Positions 1 through 9,173 are shown, counted from the first letter of the stretch. The stretch: DNA of 64,000 nt from Mesobacillus foraminis (GCF_004340465.1 NZ_SLVV01000012.1:124001-188000); one strand, 5' to 3'. The notes: generated by a model not told the origin, from the letters alone. Program-made: numbers and translations.

Positions 1-674
1 AAGTGGCTGCTGAAATCAATGAAAAATATGGTGAAGGCCGTGCCATTGCTGTAAAAATGGATGTAACCAAGGAAGAACAGGTACAAGCTGCCTTTGACCA
101 AACAGCGCTAACGTTTGGTGGAGTGGATATCATCGTAAATAATGCGGGACTTGCAACATCGAGCCCGATTGATGAAACCACACTGCAGGAGTGGAATCTA
201 AACATGAATGTTCTGGGAACAGGCTATTTCCTTGTTGCCCGTGAAGCATTCAAGCAAATGAAACAGCAGGGGACCGGCGGAAATATGGTCTTCATCGGCT
301 CAAAGAACTCTGTTTACGCTGGGAAAAATGCCGCAGCCTACAGCTCTGTCAAAGCGCTTGAAACGCATCTTGCCAGATGTATCGCTGCTGAAGGCGGCGA
401 ATATGGAATTCGTGTCAACTCAGTCCTTCCGGATGCCGTCCTTCAAGGTTCTGCCATCTGGGGATCAAGATGGCGTGAAGAACGTGCTGCAGCTTACGGA
501 ATCGAGCCAGATCAGCTGGAAGAGCATTACCGCATGCGCACCACATTGCGAGTTAATATCTATCCAAGTGATATTGCAGAGTCAATTGCATTCTTCGCAT
601 CCTCAAAATCAGATCGGACAACTGGCTGCATGTTAACAGTAGACGGTGGAGTACCTGCCGCGTTTACAAGGTAA
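1..674 (+). CDS. rhaEW: Bifunctional rhamnulose-1-phosphate aldolase/alcohol dehydrogenase, C-terminal part (RhaEW type)
   Basis: The reading frame is open at the left edge, so only the C-terminal 220 or so residues are visible. They form a short-chain dehydrogenase domain: the NNAG motif follows GGVDIIV, the catalytic pair appears as YSSVK (Tyr and Lys), and the end reads TVDGGVPAAF. The WNLNMNVLGTGYFLV and VNSVLPDAV segments are typical of the dehydrogenase half of the two-domain YuxG/RhaEW enzymes, which split rhamnulose-1-phosphate into dihydroxyacetone phosphate and L-lactaldehyde and then convert the aldehyde to lactate. The aldolase half would lie upstream of the window, so the fusion is inferred from family resemblance and from the rhaB/rhaA/rhaD neighbours. 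A strong terminator follows. A stand-alone sugar dehydrogenase is the main alternative. Confidence 0.8.
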   Translation, partial: VAAEINEKYGEGRAIAVKMDVTKEEQVQAAFDQTALTFGGVDIIVNNAGLATSSPIDETTLQEWNLNMNVLGTGYFLVAREAFKQMKQQGTGGNMVFIGSKNSVYAGKNAAAYSSVKALETHLARCIAAEGGEYGIRVNSVLPDAVLQGSAIWGSRWREERAAAYGIEPDQLEEHYRMRTTLRVNIYPSDIAESIAFFASSKSDRTTGCMLTVDGGVPAAFTR

Positions 675-699
675 GTTTCCATGCAGGACAGATAGCTCT

Positions 700-745
700 A
701 AAAAGACAGTGCAATCCGCGCGGGGATTGCGCTGTCTTTTTATGT
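700..745 (+). terminator. Intrinsic terminator after the aldolase/dehydrogenase gene
   Basis: An 18-bp stem (700-717 with 724-741, one T-G wobble) has a 6-base loop. The descending arm ends in TTTTT and is followed by TATG. It separates the first gene from the AraC regulator. Confidence 0.9.
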
Positions 746-775
746 TTAAGCGGAAGCCTCTGGTTAACGGATTTA

Positions 776-784
776 TGTTATAAT
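776..784 (+). promoter_or_regulatory. Extended -10 promoter of the AraC-family gene
   Basis: TGTTATAAT (TG at 776-777, TATAAT at 779-784) is a consensus extended -10 about 50 bases upstream of the ATG at 836. No convincing -35 is visible 17 bases upstream, as is common for extended -10 promoters. Confidence 0.55.
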
Positions 785-835
785 GGCGGGAAAAGTAAGG
801 TATCCCAGCATAAAAAAAAGGCCTAGGAGTTTTAT

Positions 836-1801
836 ATGGAAGACAAACTGTTAACTGAATTGATGAAGCTCAACGAAGAGGAGAGTTCCATTCTTCAGCA
901 AGAGAAGGAAATAAAAAAGGATCTCTACACCAGCCAGGCGAGCTTTGTAATTGAAAGCGAAAAGTTCCTCGGCAAAGACAGGATGATCATGCTCAGAAAG
1001 CATACCAGGTTCATCGATTTTCCCAGGCATCGTCATAATTATATTGAAATCAACTATGTCTATAACGGCAAATTAAAGCAAAGAGTGGGGAACGAATCCA
1101 TTTGTTTGCAGCAAGGTGAGCTTTTATTCCTCAACCAGCATATTGACCATGAAATTGAGGCATGTGCAAAAGAAGATATAGTTATTAATTTCATCATTCA
1201 GCCGAAGTTCTTTGAATTCATCTTCTCCTATTTATCATCCGACAATTTGATGAGTAATTTTATCATCAACAGCCTTTACAATAATACACAGGACGGTCAG
1301 TTTCTCTATTATGCTGTTTCAGGAGTTTCCAGTATCCAGGAGCTTATCGGAAAAATGATTGACGAAATCATGGCTCCATCCCTTCTGTCCGAATCAACCC
1401 TCAAACTTTACATGGGGCTGCTGATGATTGAACTTATCAAGCACTCGGACAAACTGGGACAGAAACAGGAAAATTCCTCACGCCAGTTTTTGATCGTAGA
1501 AGCAATGAAATATATCGATGAGCATTATCAGAATGGTTCTCTGTATGAATTGGCAGAGAAATTGAACCAGCCTCATTATTCGGTAAGCAAACAGATCAAA
1601 AGAGCAACTAATTATACATTTAAAGAGCTGGTGCAGGAGAAACGTCTGACTAAAGCCAAGCAGCTGCTTGAAAGTACAGATATTTCAATAACAGAAATCG
1701 TCGAACTGGTTGGCTATGATAATATCAGCTATTTTTACCGCATCTTTAAAACCAAATATGGGTATACCCCTAAAAAATTCAGAGAGCAGGCTGCAGAATG
1801 A
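836..1801 (+). CDS. AraC-family transcriptional regulator, probable rhamnose activator
   Basis: This 321-residue protein has an N-terminal cupin-like sugar-binding region (about residues 55-140, with the FPRHRHNYIEINYV strand pair) and a C-terminal pair of helix-turn-helix motifs (about 220-318). The second recognition region reads VGYDNISYFYRIFKTKYGYTPKKFR, the AraC signature. The start is supported by AGGAG at 825-829 six bases before ATG. It lies between the RhaEW-type gene and rhaB, which suggests activation of rhamnose genes. The inducer is inferred from position only. About 130 bases separate it from rhaB, and that gap holds a cre-like site. Confidence 0.85.
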   Translation: MEDKLLTELMKLNEEESSILQQEKEIKKDLYTSQASFVIESEKFLGKDRMIMLRKHTRFIDFPRHRHNYIEINYVYNGKLKQRVGNESICLQQGELLFLNQHIDHEIEACAKEDIVINFIIQPKFFEFIFSYLSSDNLMSNFIINSLYNNTQDGQFLYYAVSGVSSIQELIGKMIDEIMAPSLLSESTLKLYMGLLMIELIKHSDKLGQKQENSSRQFLIVEAMKYIDEHYQNGSLYELAEKLNQPHYSVSKQIKRATNYTFKELVQEKRLTKAKQLLESTDISITEIVELVGYDNISYFYRIFKTKYGYTPKKFREQAAE

Positions 1802-1898
1802 TTTTTGCAGCTGCTTTTTCTATTTGGCAAATAAGGACAATAAAAAGTCGAATGCCGATATTTTTTTCTTCGGTATTTGCAAGTATTATAGAGATATA

Positions 1899-1913
1899 GG
1901 TAAACGCTTTCAG
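1899..1913 (+). promoter_or_regulatory. cre-like CcpA site upstream of rhaB
   Basis: GGTAAACGCTTTCAG reads CTGAAAGCGTTTACC on the other strand, one mismatch from the WTGAAARCGYTTWNN cre consensus. It sits just upstream of the rhaB ribosome binding site and predicts carbon catabolite repression of rhaBA. Confidence 0.7.
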
Positions 1914-1930
1914 ATAAGAGGGTGGTAAAG

Positions 1931-3349
1931 ATGACAAAAAGCTGCATCGCAGTGGATATCGGTGCTTCCAGCGGAAGGTTAATCGCCGGAACTCTTGAAG
2001 AGGGAAAATTAAAGTTAAATGAAATCTATCGTTTTGAAAACAAAATTGTTAAAAAAGGCGAAAATTTTTGCTGGGAAGCGGATCGCCTATTTGAAGAAAT
2101 AAAGACAGGAATCCATAAATGCCGGGAGATGGGCATCCAGCCGGAAAGCATCGGGATTGATACCTGGGCAGTGGACTTTTTGCTATTGGACGAAGAAGAC
2201 AAGCCGTTGACGGAAGCTGTCTCCTACCGGGATCCAAGAACCGATGGAATGATGGAGGAAGTTTTTGACCTGATTTCAAAGGAACGGCTTTATCTTGAAA
2301 CAGGGATTCAGTTTCAGAAGTTCAATACCATCTACCAGCTCTATTCATTAAAGAAGAATCAGCCTGAATTATTGAAGAAGGCAAAGTCCTTCCTGATGAT
2401 CCCGGATTACTTCAACTATCTTCTGACAGGTCAAAAGGCAAACGAGTATACGAATGCGACCTCAACCCAGCTTGTAAATGCCTTCACTAAAAAGTGGGAT
2501 AAAGAGCTCCTGGATATCCTTGGGATCAACAAGGAAATGTTCCATGAGATAAAAACACCCAAAACCGTACTGGGCACTTTATCAGAGGAGCTAGTTTCAG
2601 AGTTTGGGTTTGATATGAAGGTTATCCTGCCGGCAACCCACGATACAGGGTCGGCTGTGATTTCTGTACCTGAACAGGACAAAACCATTTATATAAGTTC
2701 GGGGACATGGTCTTTGATAGGAGTAGAGAATCGTTTTCCTATTTGTATCACGAAAGCGCTTGATTATAATTTTACAAATGAAGGCGGGATTGATTATCAA
2801 TACCGTTTCCTGAAAAATATTATGGGGCTTTGGATGATCCAGGAAGTAAAGCGGAACTACAACGATGCATATTCGTTTTCAAAGCTGGTCGAGCTGGCCA
2901 GGGAGGCAACTGGTTTCAATGCGATTGTGAATGTCAACGACGACAGATTTCTGAAGCCGGAAAATATGATTAGGGAAATTGAGAACTACTGTGTTGAAAC
3001 AGGCCAGCCGGTACCAGCAACTCCAGGGGAAGTGGCGAAGTGTGTGTTTGACAGTCTTGCATCGAGCTATAAGGAGGCAGTCGATCAAATTGAGGAAATC
3101 TTTGAGCAGAATTTTGATCGAATCAATGTGATTGGGGGCGGCTGCCAAAATGAAATGCTGAATCAGCTCATTGCCAATGTGACAAATAAAGAAGTATTTG
3201 CAGGTCCTGTGGAGGCGACGGCAATTGGGAATATTGCTGCCCAATTCCTGGCCCTTCGTGAGATTGAGGATATCAGGGAAGCAAGAAATATGATCAAGAA
3301 CTCATTTGAAGTAAAAAGATATTTTCCAGAACAGCAGCTGGTGAAATAA
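1931..3349 (+). CDS. rhaB: L-rhamnulokinase
   Basis: An FGGY-family sugar kinase of 472 residues, which phosphorylates L-rhamnulose to rhamnulose-1-phosphate in the cytoplasm. Visible features are the N-terminal ATPase-fold phosphate loop ([11 protein letters not shown]), the substrate region [13 protein letters not shown], the [10 protein letters not shown] segment and the C-terminal nucleotide-binding motif [16 protein letters not shown], all typical of RhaB. I chose the ATG at 1931 because AGGGTGG lies just upstream; a GTG nine bases earlier falls inside that site. rhaA follows after 16 bases with its own ribosome binding site, so the two are co-transcribed. Confidence 0.95.
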   Translation: MTKSCIAVDIGASSGRLIAGTLEEGKLKLNEIYRFENKIVKKGENFCWEADRLFEEIKTGIHKCREMGIQPESIGIDTWAVDFLLLDEEDKPLTEAVSYRDPRTDGMMEEVFDLISKERLYLETGIQFQKFNTIYQLYSLKKNQPELLKKAKSFLMIPDYFNYLLTGQKANEYTNATSTQLVNAFTKKWDKELLDILGINKEMFHEIKTPKTVLGTLSEELVSEFGFDMKVILPATHDTGSAVISVPEQDKTIYISSGTWSLIGVENRFPICITKALDYNFTNEGGIDYQYRFLKNIMGLWMIQEVKRNYNDAYSFSKLVELAREATGFNAIVNVNDDRFLKPENMIREIENYCVETGQPVPATPGEVAKCVFDSLASSYKEAVDQIEEIFEQNFDRINVIGGGCQNEMLNQLIANVTNKEVFAGPVEATAIGNIAAQFLALREIEDIREARNMIKNSFEVKRYFPEQQLVK

Positions 3350-3365
3350 AAAAGGAGCGAGTAGA

Positions 3366-4619
3366 ATGACAGTTCAAGAAGGATACCAATACGCAAAGAA
3401 GGCTTATGAAAAATGGGGTATCAATGTTGATGAAGTACTGAACAAACTAAAGCAGGTGCCTATCTCCATCCATTGCTGGCAGGGGGATGATGTGGGGGGA
3501 TTTGAGGTTAATGCAAGCGAACTTTCAGGAGGGATTGATGTTACTGGCAATTATCCTGGAAAGGCCAGGACTCCGGAAGAATTGCGCCAGGATCTCGAGA
3601 AAGCTTTAAGCCTTATCCCTGGAAAGCATCGTGTGAACCTTCATGCCATTTATGCTGAAACAGGCGGAGAAGCGGTTGACCGTGACCAGCTCGAACCGAA
3701 GCATTTTGAAAACTGGGTAAAATGGGCGAAGGACAATGGGCTGGGGCTAGATTTCAATCCAACTGTCTTCTCTCATCCAAAAGCGGAGGATGGCCTGACT
3801 CTCTCTCACCCGGATCCGGAAATCAGGGAATTTTGGATCAACCACTGTATCGCAAGCCGTAAAATCGGAGAGTACTTTGGTAAAGAACTTGGATCTGCGT
3901 GCCTTACAAATATCTGGGTTCCAGATGGATATAAGGATGTTCCCAGCGACAGGTTGACTCCGAGAATCAGATTAAAAGATTCATTGGATAGGATTTTTGC
4001 CGAGGAAATCGATGAAGCTTACAATATAGATGCTGTTGAAAGCAAGTTATTTGGAATTGGTTCGGAATCTTATGTAGTCGGGTCCCATGAGTTTTATCTG
4101 GGTTATGCTTTAAAAAATAATAAACTATGCCTACTGGATACTGGCCATTATCATCCAACTGAAACGGTATCAAACAAAATTTCAGCGATGCTGCTGTACA
4201 GCGACAAGCTTGCCTTGCATGTGTCACGTCCTGTAAGGTGGGACAGTGACCATGTAGTAACTTTGGATGATGAATTAAGGGAGATTGCCCTGGAAATTGT
4301 CCGCAATGACGCTCTTGATAAGGTGATGATCGGGCTCGATTTCTTTGATGCCAGCATTAACCGGGTTGCAGCCTGGACAATTGGCACAAGGAATATGATT
4401 AAAGCCCTTCTATACGCGATGCTTGTTCCGAATGATCATTTGAAGAAGCTTCAGGAAGAAGGAAACTTTACAGACAGACTGGCTTTGATTGAAGAATTTA
4501 AAACCTATCCTTTTGGAGCTGTATGGGATTACTACTGCGATCAGATGGGCGTCCCTGTGAAGGAAGGCTGGTTGGAAGATGTTAAGGCCTATGAACAGAG
4601 TGCGCTTGCTAACCGATAA
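3366..4619 (+). CDS. rhaA: L-rhamnose isomerase
   Basis: A 417-residue protein, the usual RhaA length, that interconverts L-rhamnose and L-rhamnulose with Mn2+. The N-terminal region with [16 protein letters not shown], the [11 protein letters not shown] and [13 protein letters not shown] strands, and the [14 protein letters not shown] segment near residue 285 are characteristic of the family. AAAGGAG precedes the ATG. It is the second gene of the rhaBA pair, followed by a terminator before the DeoR regulator. No rhamnose mutarotase (rhaM) gene is seen in the window. Confidence 0.97.
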   Translation: MTVQEGYQYAKKAYEKWGINVDEVLNKLKQVPISIHCWQGDDVGGFEVNASELSGGIDVTGNYPGKARTPEELRQDLEKALSLIPGKHRVNLHAIYAETGGEAVDRDQLEPKHFENWVKWAKDNGLGLDFNPTVFSHPKAEDGLTLSHPDPEIREFWINHCIASRKIGEYFGKELGSACLTNIWVPDGYKDVPSDRLTPRIRLKDSLDRIFAEEIDEAYNIDAVESKLFGIGSESYVVGSHEFYLGYALKNNKLCLLDTGHYHPTETVSNKISAMLLYSDKLALHVSRPVRWDSDHVVTLDDELREIALEIVRNDALDKVMIGLDFFDASINRVAAWTIGTRNMIKALLYAMLVPNDHLKKLQEEGNFTDRLALIEEFKTYPFGAVWDYYCDQMGVPVKEGWLEDVKAYEQSALANR

Positions 4620-4630
4620 TCTTTAGAATG

Positions 4631-4662
4631 ACAGATTCCCGTTGTTGGGAATCTGTTTTTTT
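4631..4662 (+). terminator. Intrinsic terminator after rhaA
   Basis: A perfect 10-bp stem, ACAGATTCCC (4631-4640) with GGGAATCTGT (4647-4656), has a 6-base loop and is followed by a run of eight or more T. Confidence 0.95.
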
Positions 4663-4712
4663 TTCATAAAAAAAGATAAATCAAAGAATTGTGTTTTGGA
4701 ATTTCAAAAATA

Positions 4713-4721
4713 TGATATAAT
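4713..4721 (+). promoter_or_regulatory. Extended -10 promoter of the DeoR-family gene
   Basis: TGATATAAT ends at 4721 and matches an extended -10 exactly. About 28 bases downstream lies AATAAACAGAC, which resembles the AATAAACAAA repeats in front of rhaD and may be an autoregulatory site. Confidence 0.55.
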
Positions 4722-4797
4722 TTCAGTATCTATTCATTGTTCAAGTAAAAATAAACAGACATAAATAAAAGATCTAATTAAAAGGAAGGTGCCAAAC

Positions 4798-5556
4798 GTG
4801 CTTGTAGCAGAAAGACAGCGGAAGCTGCTGGAACTGGTAAATGAACGATTAAGTATCAGGGTCTCCGAACTGAGCAAAATTTTTTCGGTGACAGAGGAAA
4901 CAATCAGAAGGGATCTTGAGAAGCTTGAAAAGGAAGATTTGCTTCGCCGAAGCCACGGCGGTGCTGTGAGCATACAAAAGGAACAATCAGAGGTATCCTA
5001 CCTCGAGCGCGAAATTACAAATGCAGCGGACAAGAAACAAATTGCGATGGAAGCGATCCTCCATATTGAAGCAGGGGACCAAATTGTGCTGGATGCAAGC
5101 ACGACCGCCTGGTATATGGCAAAGGAACTGCCAGATATGCCCTTGACAGTCCTGACAAACTCCATAAAAGTCGCCGTAGAGCTCAGCAAGAAGGAGCAGG
5201 TTAAAGTCATTTCCACTGGAGGTCTCCTTCTGCCCCAATCACTGTCTTTTGTCGGTCCGCTTGCGGAACGGTCATTAAGTGCCTACCACGTAAACAAAGC
5301 CTTTCTTTCTTGTAAGGGTGTACATTTTGAAAGAGGGCTGACAGATGCCAACGAATTTCAGGCACTGCTGAAAAAGCAGATGATGGAGATTGCCGATAAA
5401 ACCATTCTATTAGCCGATGCGAGCAAATTCGGGGTCCGAACATTTGTCCATGTTTCGAATATTGATCAGGTTGATCTGGTTATTACGAACGAAAGCATCG
5501 ATGGTATCTTCGTTGATGGACTTAAGGACAGGAATATCGATGTGATTACCGTCTAG
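4798..5556 (+). CDS. rhaR: DeoR-family transcriptional repressor, probable rhamnose regulator
   Basis: A 252-residue DeoR-family protein. The N-terminal winged helix (about residues 3-58) carries the DeoR signature RVSELSKIFSVTEETIRRDL followed by LRRSHGGA. The remainder is the sugar-phosphate-sensing domain (DASTTAWYMAKEL, LTNSIKV, CKGVHFERGLTDANE). AAGGAAGGT eight bases upstream supports the GTG at 4798; an in-frame GTG at 4789 overlaps that site. It lies between rhaBA and rhaD, like the DeoR-type regulator of the B. subtilis rha operon, and is predicted to respond to a phosphorylated rhamnose intermediate. The symbol is assigned by context. Confidence 0.85.
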   Translation: MLVAERQRKLLELVNERLSIRVSELSKIFSVTEETIRRDLEKLEKEDLLRRSHGGAVSIQKEQSEVSYLEREITNAADKKQIAMEAILHIEAGDQIVLDASTTAWYMAKELPDMPLTVLTNSIKVAVELSKKEQVKVISTGGLLLPQSLSFVGPLAERSLSAYHVNKAFLSCKGVHFERGLTDANEFQALLKKQMMEIADKTILLADASKFGVRTFVHVSNIDQVDLVITNESIDGIFVDGLKDRNIDVITV

Positions 5557-5603
5557 CCATTTTTGCTTAATAGGTCCTTTTATAAATAAAATTATAATGA
5601 TTT

Positions 5604-5630
5604 AAAGCGTGTGAATTTCACACGCTTTTT
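5604..5630 (+). terminator. Intrinsic terminator after the DeoR gene
   Basis: A perfect 11-bp stem (5604-5614 with 5618-5628), core GCGTGTGA/TCACACGC, has a 3-base loop and a TTTTT tail. Confidence 0.95.
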
Positions 5631-6000
5631 GTTCGTATAAAACGATATTTAATGCTGCATTTTGTGTGGATAACAAAGCGCCCTGCATTCAGTCGGAGTC
5701 AGTGCTGCATACTTGAACTCGGGAAAACTGGCTTCTTCCTAATTTTTATCAGTTCTGTTCATATTCTCCTCAATTTACACGCTTATTTTCATCTTCCTAA
5801 AAAACTGCACTACTGCCGCCGGTCGTTTCCAATATATACAGCATGTACAATTGGTTGTTTTTTTGTTTTGTGAACAAATAGCGAATAAACAAAAATAAAC
5901 AAAATATAATTCCCTTATAAATGTTGATTATCTTTTGTTTTGGAGTTAATATAAGGGTGTAAACAAAGAAGTTCAAAACTAAAACAATTACCCTTAAGAA
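5631..6000 (+). promoter_or_regulatory. Non-coding control region upstream of rhaD with tandem AATAAACAAA repeats
   Basis: This 370-base stretch has no convincing gene. Its second half is very A+T rich. It holds two perfect head-to-tail 10-bp copies of AATAAACAAA (5884-5903), with related AACAAA/TAAACAAA elements near 5873 and 5959. Direct repeats one helical turn apart fit a DeoR-family operator, so this is a candidate RhaR-type binding region. A firm promoter could not be chosen. Confidence 0.45.
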
Positions 6001-6012
6001 AAGGTGATAATC

Positions 6013-6846
6013 ATGAAACAAGATATTTTTAAATCAAAGTTTGTTATAGAGATGAAAGAGGCTACAGCCAATTTGTACCGACTGGGATGGGACGAACGGA
6101 ATGGGGGGAATATCAGCTGCCTATTAACGACGGATGAGGTATATCCGTATCTGGATGGATGCCGGGAAACCAGAGTGGTTCCCATGACCTTCGATGCATC
6201 CCCTTTGGCAGGAAGGTATTTTATTGTGACTGGGTCAGGCAAATATTTTAAAAATGTCTGTCAGGATCCTGCAGTGAACCTGGGGCTGATTCGGATTGCA
6301 GAGGATGGACGAAGCTATGAAATCCTTTGGGGATTTGAAGACGGAGGGGTAGCTACAAGTGAACTGCCTACCCACTTGATGAACCATATTAAACGCTTAT
6401 CCATAGACCCCGGCCACCGCGTCATTATGCACTGCCACGCCACTCATTTGCTCGGCATGACGTTCACCCACAGTCTGGATGAGATTAATTTCACCAAAAC
6501 GCTATGGGAAATGTGCACGGAATGCATTGTTGTCTTTCCGGATGGAATTGGGATTATTCCCTGGATGGTCCCGGGGACAGATGCAATCGGTGAGGCAACT
6601 GCGGAGAAAATGGAGAAGGTCCGGCTTGTCCTTTGGCCGCATCATGGGATTTTCGGGGCTGGGGCTACGATTGATGAGACTTTTGGATTAATCGAGACTG
6701 CCGAAAAAGCCGCTGAGGTTTATACTATTGTTTGTTCCCAGGGGGGCAAAAGACAAAGTATTACAGACCAGCAGCTGCAAGATCTCGCCGATGCATTCAA
6801 GGTAACCCCTCGCAGCGGTGTCTTAAAACTATTTAGCCATAATTGA
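6013..6846 (+). CDS. rhaD: Rhamnulose-1-phosphate aldolase, class II
   Basis: A 277-residue class II (Zn2+) aldolase close in length to E. coli RhaD (about 274). It cleaves L-rhamnulose-1-phosphate to dihydroxyacetone phosphate and L-lactaldehyde. It has the N-terminal GWDERNGGNISCL phosphate-binding segment, the VTGSGKYF loop, the zinc motif HCHATH (about residues 141-146) and a later HHGIFG histidine pair. AAGGTGA six bases upstream supports ATG 6013. A terminator stands between it and the downstream dehydrogenase. A second aldolase is expected in the RhaEW-type fusion at the left edge. Confidence 0.95.
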   Translation: MKQDIFKSKFVIEMKEATANLYRLGWDERNGGNISCLLTTDEVYPYLDGCRETRVVPMTFDASPLAGRYFIVTGSGKYFKNVCQDPAVNLGLIRIAEDGRSYEILWGFEDGGVATSELPTHLMNHIKRLSIDPGHRVIMHCHATHLLGMTFTHSLDEINFTKTLWEMCTECIVVFPDGIGIIPWMVPGTDAIGEATAEKMEKVRLVLWPHHGIFGAGATIDETFGLIETAEKAAEVYTIVCSQGGKRQSITDQQLQDLADAFKVTPRSGVLKLFSHN

Positions 6847-6870
6847 GCTGGGCGGACTGAAGTATTCTCG

Positions 6871-6909
6871 AATCCATTTACAGGACATCGTTTTGTAAAT
6901 GGATTTTTA
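6871..6909 (+). terminator. Terminator-like hairpin between rhaD and fucO
   Basis: A perfect 12-bp stem, AATCCATTTACA (6871-6882) with TGTAAATGGATT (6894-6905), is followed by TTTAT. fucO starts 46 bases later with no obvious promoter, so this may be a partial terminator inside an operon. Confidence 0.8.
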
Positions 6910-6954
6910 TAAAAATTAATTTGTGAATTACTGAACATAAGGAGGAGATTTCAA

Positions 6955-8097
6955 ATGATGTACTATTTACCAAGCAAAAATTTACTGGGGCGCGGCTGTA
7001 TAAATCAGCTCGCAGGGGAAATCAGGGACCTTGGGTACAAAAAGGCTCTGGTTGTCAGTGATAAAGTCCTTACCGGAAATGGAATTGTCGAAAAAGTAAC
7101 CGGACAGCTGGACCAAATCATGGTTGATTATGTCATTTATGATGAAGTAAAGCCCAATCCGACCTGTGAACAAGTTCATAAAGGAGTAGAAATCCTGAAG
7201 GGAAATGGATGTGATTTTATCCTTTCAATAGGCGGTGGTTCCCCTCAGGACTGTGCCAGCGGAATCAGCATCCTTGCAACAAATGGGGGAGATATCCGGC
7301 AATATGAAGGTGTCCACAAATCCCAAAGACCTGGATTCCCTACAATTGCTGTAAACACGACTGCAGGAACATCAGCAGAATTGACGATCAACTATGTCAT
7401 CACCGATGAGGACCGGGGAGTTAAGATGGTATGTGTGGATAAAAACAGCCTCGCGGTCCTCTCAGTGAATGACCCGGAGCTGATGGTTGAAAAACCAGCG
7501 GGTCTGACAGCAGCGACTGGAATGGACGCGCTGACCCATGCAATCGAAACCATCGTCACTCCCGGCGCAACCACCGTAACAGATGCAACCGCCCTTGAAG
7601 CAGTTAAAATTATCTTTGATTATTTGCCTTCCGCTGTAAAGGATGGCACAGATATTGAAGCGCGGGAACAATTGTCCTATGCCTGCTTCCTGGCCGGGAT
7701 GGCTTTCTCGAACGCTGGGCTTGGGTTTGTCCATGCAATGGCCCACCAGCTCGGAGGGGTCTATGATCTGCCTCACGGGGTGTGCAATGCGATGCTTCTG
7801 CCAGTCGTAGAGAAGGAAAATGCAAAATTCGCGCCTAAGAAATTCAGGTTACTAGCAGAAAGACTAGGCTTTGAGACAGAAGGGAGAACAGATGAAGAAT
7901 GCAGTGCTTTTGTCCTGGATGAAATCGTGCTCCTGGCTGAAGAGGTAGGGATACCAAAATCATTGAAAGAGCTTGGTGTGGCGAATCCTGATCTTGAGCT
8001 GCTGGCAGAGAATGCATTGAAGGATGCGTGTGCGCCAGGCAATCCGTTCATGCCGACAAAAGAGCAAACGATAAAAATGTTTGAGGAAATACTGTAA
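6955..8097 (+). CDS. fucO: Iron-containing alcohol dehydrogenase, lactaldehyde reductase (FucO-like)
   Basis: A group III alcohol dehydrogenase of 380 residues, predicted to reduce L-lactaldehyde to 1,2-propanediol with NADH. The N-terminal Rossmann part contains LSIGGGSPQDCA. The C-terminal part carries the iron-ligand motifs DALTHAIE (about residues 195-202) and HAMAHQLGGVYDLPHGVCNA (about 261-280). AAGGAGGAG precedes tandem ATG codons at 6955 and 6958. Its place after rhaD points to lactaldehyde disposal; a broader 1,2-propanediol or butanol dehydrogenase role is possible from sequence alone. Confidence 0.9.
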   Translation: MMYYLPSKNLLGRGCINQLAGEIRDLGYKKALVVSDKVLTGNGIVEKVTGQLDQIMVDYVIYDEVKPNPTCEQVHKGVEILKGNGCDFILSIGGGSPQDCASGISILATNGGDIRQYEGVHKSQRPGFPTIAVNTTAGTSAELTINYVITDEDRGVKMVCVDKNSLAVLSVNDPELMVEKPAGLTAATGMDALTHAIETIVTPGATTVTDATALEAVKIIFDYLPSAVKDGTDIEAREQLSYACFLAGMAFSNAGLGFVHAMAHQLGGVYDLPHGVCNAMLLPVVEKENAKFAPKKFRLLAERLGFETEGRTDEECSAFVLDEIVLLAEEVGIPKSLKELGVANPDLELLAENALKDACAPGNPFMPTKEQTIKMFEEIL

Positions 8098-8114
8098 AAA
8101 AACTATATTAAAAC

Positions 8115-8144
8115 AAACTCTCCATGACTGTGGAGAGTTTATTT
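8115..8144 (+). terminator. Intrinsic terminator at the end of the rhamnose cluster
   Basis: A perfect 10-bp stem, AAACTCTCCA (8115-8124) with TGGAGAGTTT (8131-8140), has a 6-base loop and a short ATTT tail. Confidence 0.8.
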
Positions 8145-8331
8145 GGCAGGAGCGCAGCAGATGCAATACCTATTGGTCAGCAAGGTGTGTCAGCATCAAT
8201 TGCTTTTCCTCGTTTGCAGCTCCCCTGGACCAGCAATTATCCCGGGCTTCCTTTAATTTGCTGTATACACATATAATCCTAAATGGATATAATATTGTTA
8301 AAACTAATATATATGCTAGGTGGTTCCGTAA

Positions 8332-9042
8332 TTGGTTAAATATCAGAAGATTTCAAATGAGATTAGAAAGCGAATAGCAGATGGATATTATTCCTCCGAT
8401 CAGCCGATACCGGATGAGATTACCCTTGCCAAGGAGTTCGGCTGCAGCCGGATGACGATGAAAAGGGCACTGGATATCCTGGTCTCAGAAGGAGTTTTGT
8501 TCAGAAAGCGGGGACACGGAACTTTTATCATTAAATCTTGCATGCAAAATACGATAAATGTGGTCGACAGGGAAACCCTCGGCCTGTCTAATTTGCTGAA
8601 AGGAAAAGATGTCACTAGCAAGGTCATAAAATTCGAAGTTAAATTTCCGTCAGAAGAGGTAGCAGAGCAGCTTTCCATTGACAGGACAACCCCTGTCTAT
8701 GAAGTGATCCGCCTTAGAATTGTTGATAAAGAACCGTATGTGATTGAACAGACCTATATGCCAACTACTTTGCTTCCGGGCATTAACGAAACGGTCCTGC
8801 ATTCTTCTGTTTATAAATATATTACTGAAACTCTCGGCCTGACGATTGCCGGATCCCACAGGAAAATAAGGGCAAGCAAGCCAACTCAGCTGGACCAGGA
8901 ATATTTGGAATGTGCGCCGGATGATCCAGTTCTTGAAGTTGAGGCTGTTGGTTTCCTGAATAATGGAAGTCCCTTTGAATACTCCTTTTCACGCCACCGG
9001 TATGACAAGTTTGTTTTTACAACAGTGAATATAAGGCGATAG
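8332..9042 (+). CDS. gmuR: GntR/HutC-family regulator with UTRA domain (GmuR-like)
   Basis: A 236-residue regulator. The N-terminal GntR winged helix (about residues 4-66) contains PDEITLAKEFGCSRMTMKRALDILVSEG and the wing FRKRGHGTFI. The C-terminal UTRA effector domain (about 85-232) contains YMPTTLLPGI and PFEYSFSRHRYDKFVF. The TTG start follows AGGTGG (8319-8324). It sits immediately before the PTS/GH1 operon, whose promoter carries a HutC-type palindrome, so it is predicted to repress that operon and be relieved by a phosphorylated disaccharide. In B. subtilis the GmuR gene lies inside the operon; here it precedes it. CelR/BglR-type alternatives cannot be excluded. Confidence 0.88.
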   Translation: MVKYQKISNEIRKRIADGYYSSDQPIPDEITLAKEFGCSRMTMKRALDILVSEGVLFRKRGHGTFIIKSCMQNTINVVDRETLGLSNLLKGKDVTSKVIKFEVKFPSEEVAEQLSIDRTTPVYEVIRLRIVDKEPYVIEQTYMPTTLLPGINETVLHSSVYKYITETLGLTIAGSHRKIRASKPTQLDQEYLECAPDDPVLEVEAVGFLNNGSPFEYSFSRHRYDKFVFTTVNIRR

Positions 9043-9062
9043 CCTGACAGGTTTCTTTCAGC

Positions 9063-9092
9063 CAAAGCCCTTTTAAAGGGGCTTTTTTTTTG
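9063..9092 (+). terminator. Intrinsic terminator after gmuR
   Basis: AAAGCCCTTT pairs with AAAGGGGCTTT (one bulged G) and is followed by a long T run (to about 9091). Confidence 0.9.
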
Positions 9093-9173
9093 CCATAAAC
9101 AAATGCAAAGCTGCAACCTTAAAGGTGAAACTCTTAATCAATCTAAAAAAAATATAAAAGTTCATATTTTATT

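Noticed and set aside
3366-4619. Antisense open frames inside rhaA and other strong genes
   Set aside because: They mirror the codon pattern of well-recognised genes on the other strand and have no ribosome binding sites or family motifs.
5884-5903. CRISPR-like or microsatellite reading of the AATAAACAAA repeats
   Set aside because: Only two perfect copies without spacers; an operator is a simpler explanation.
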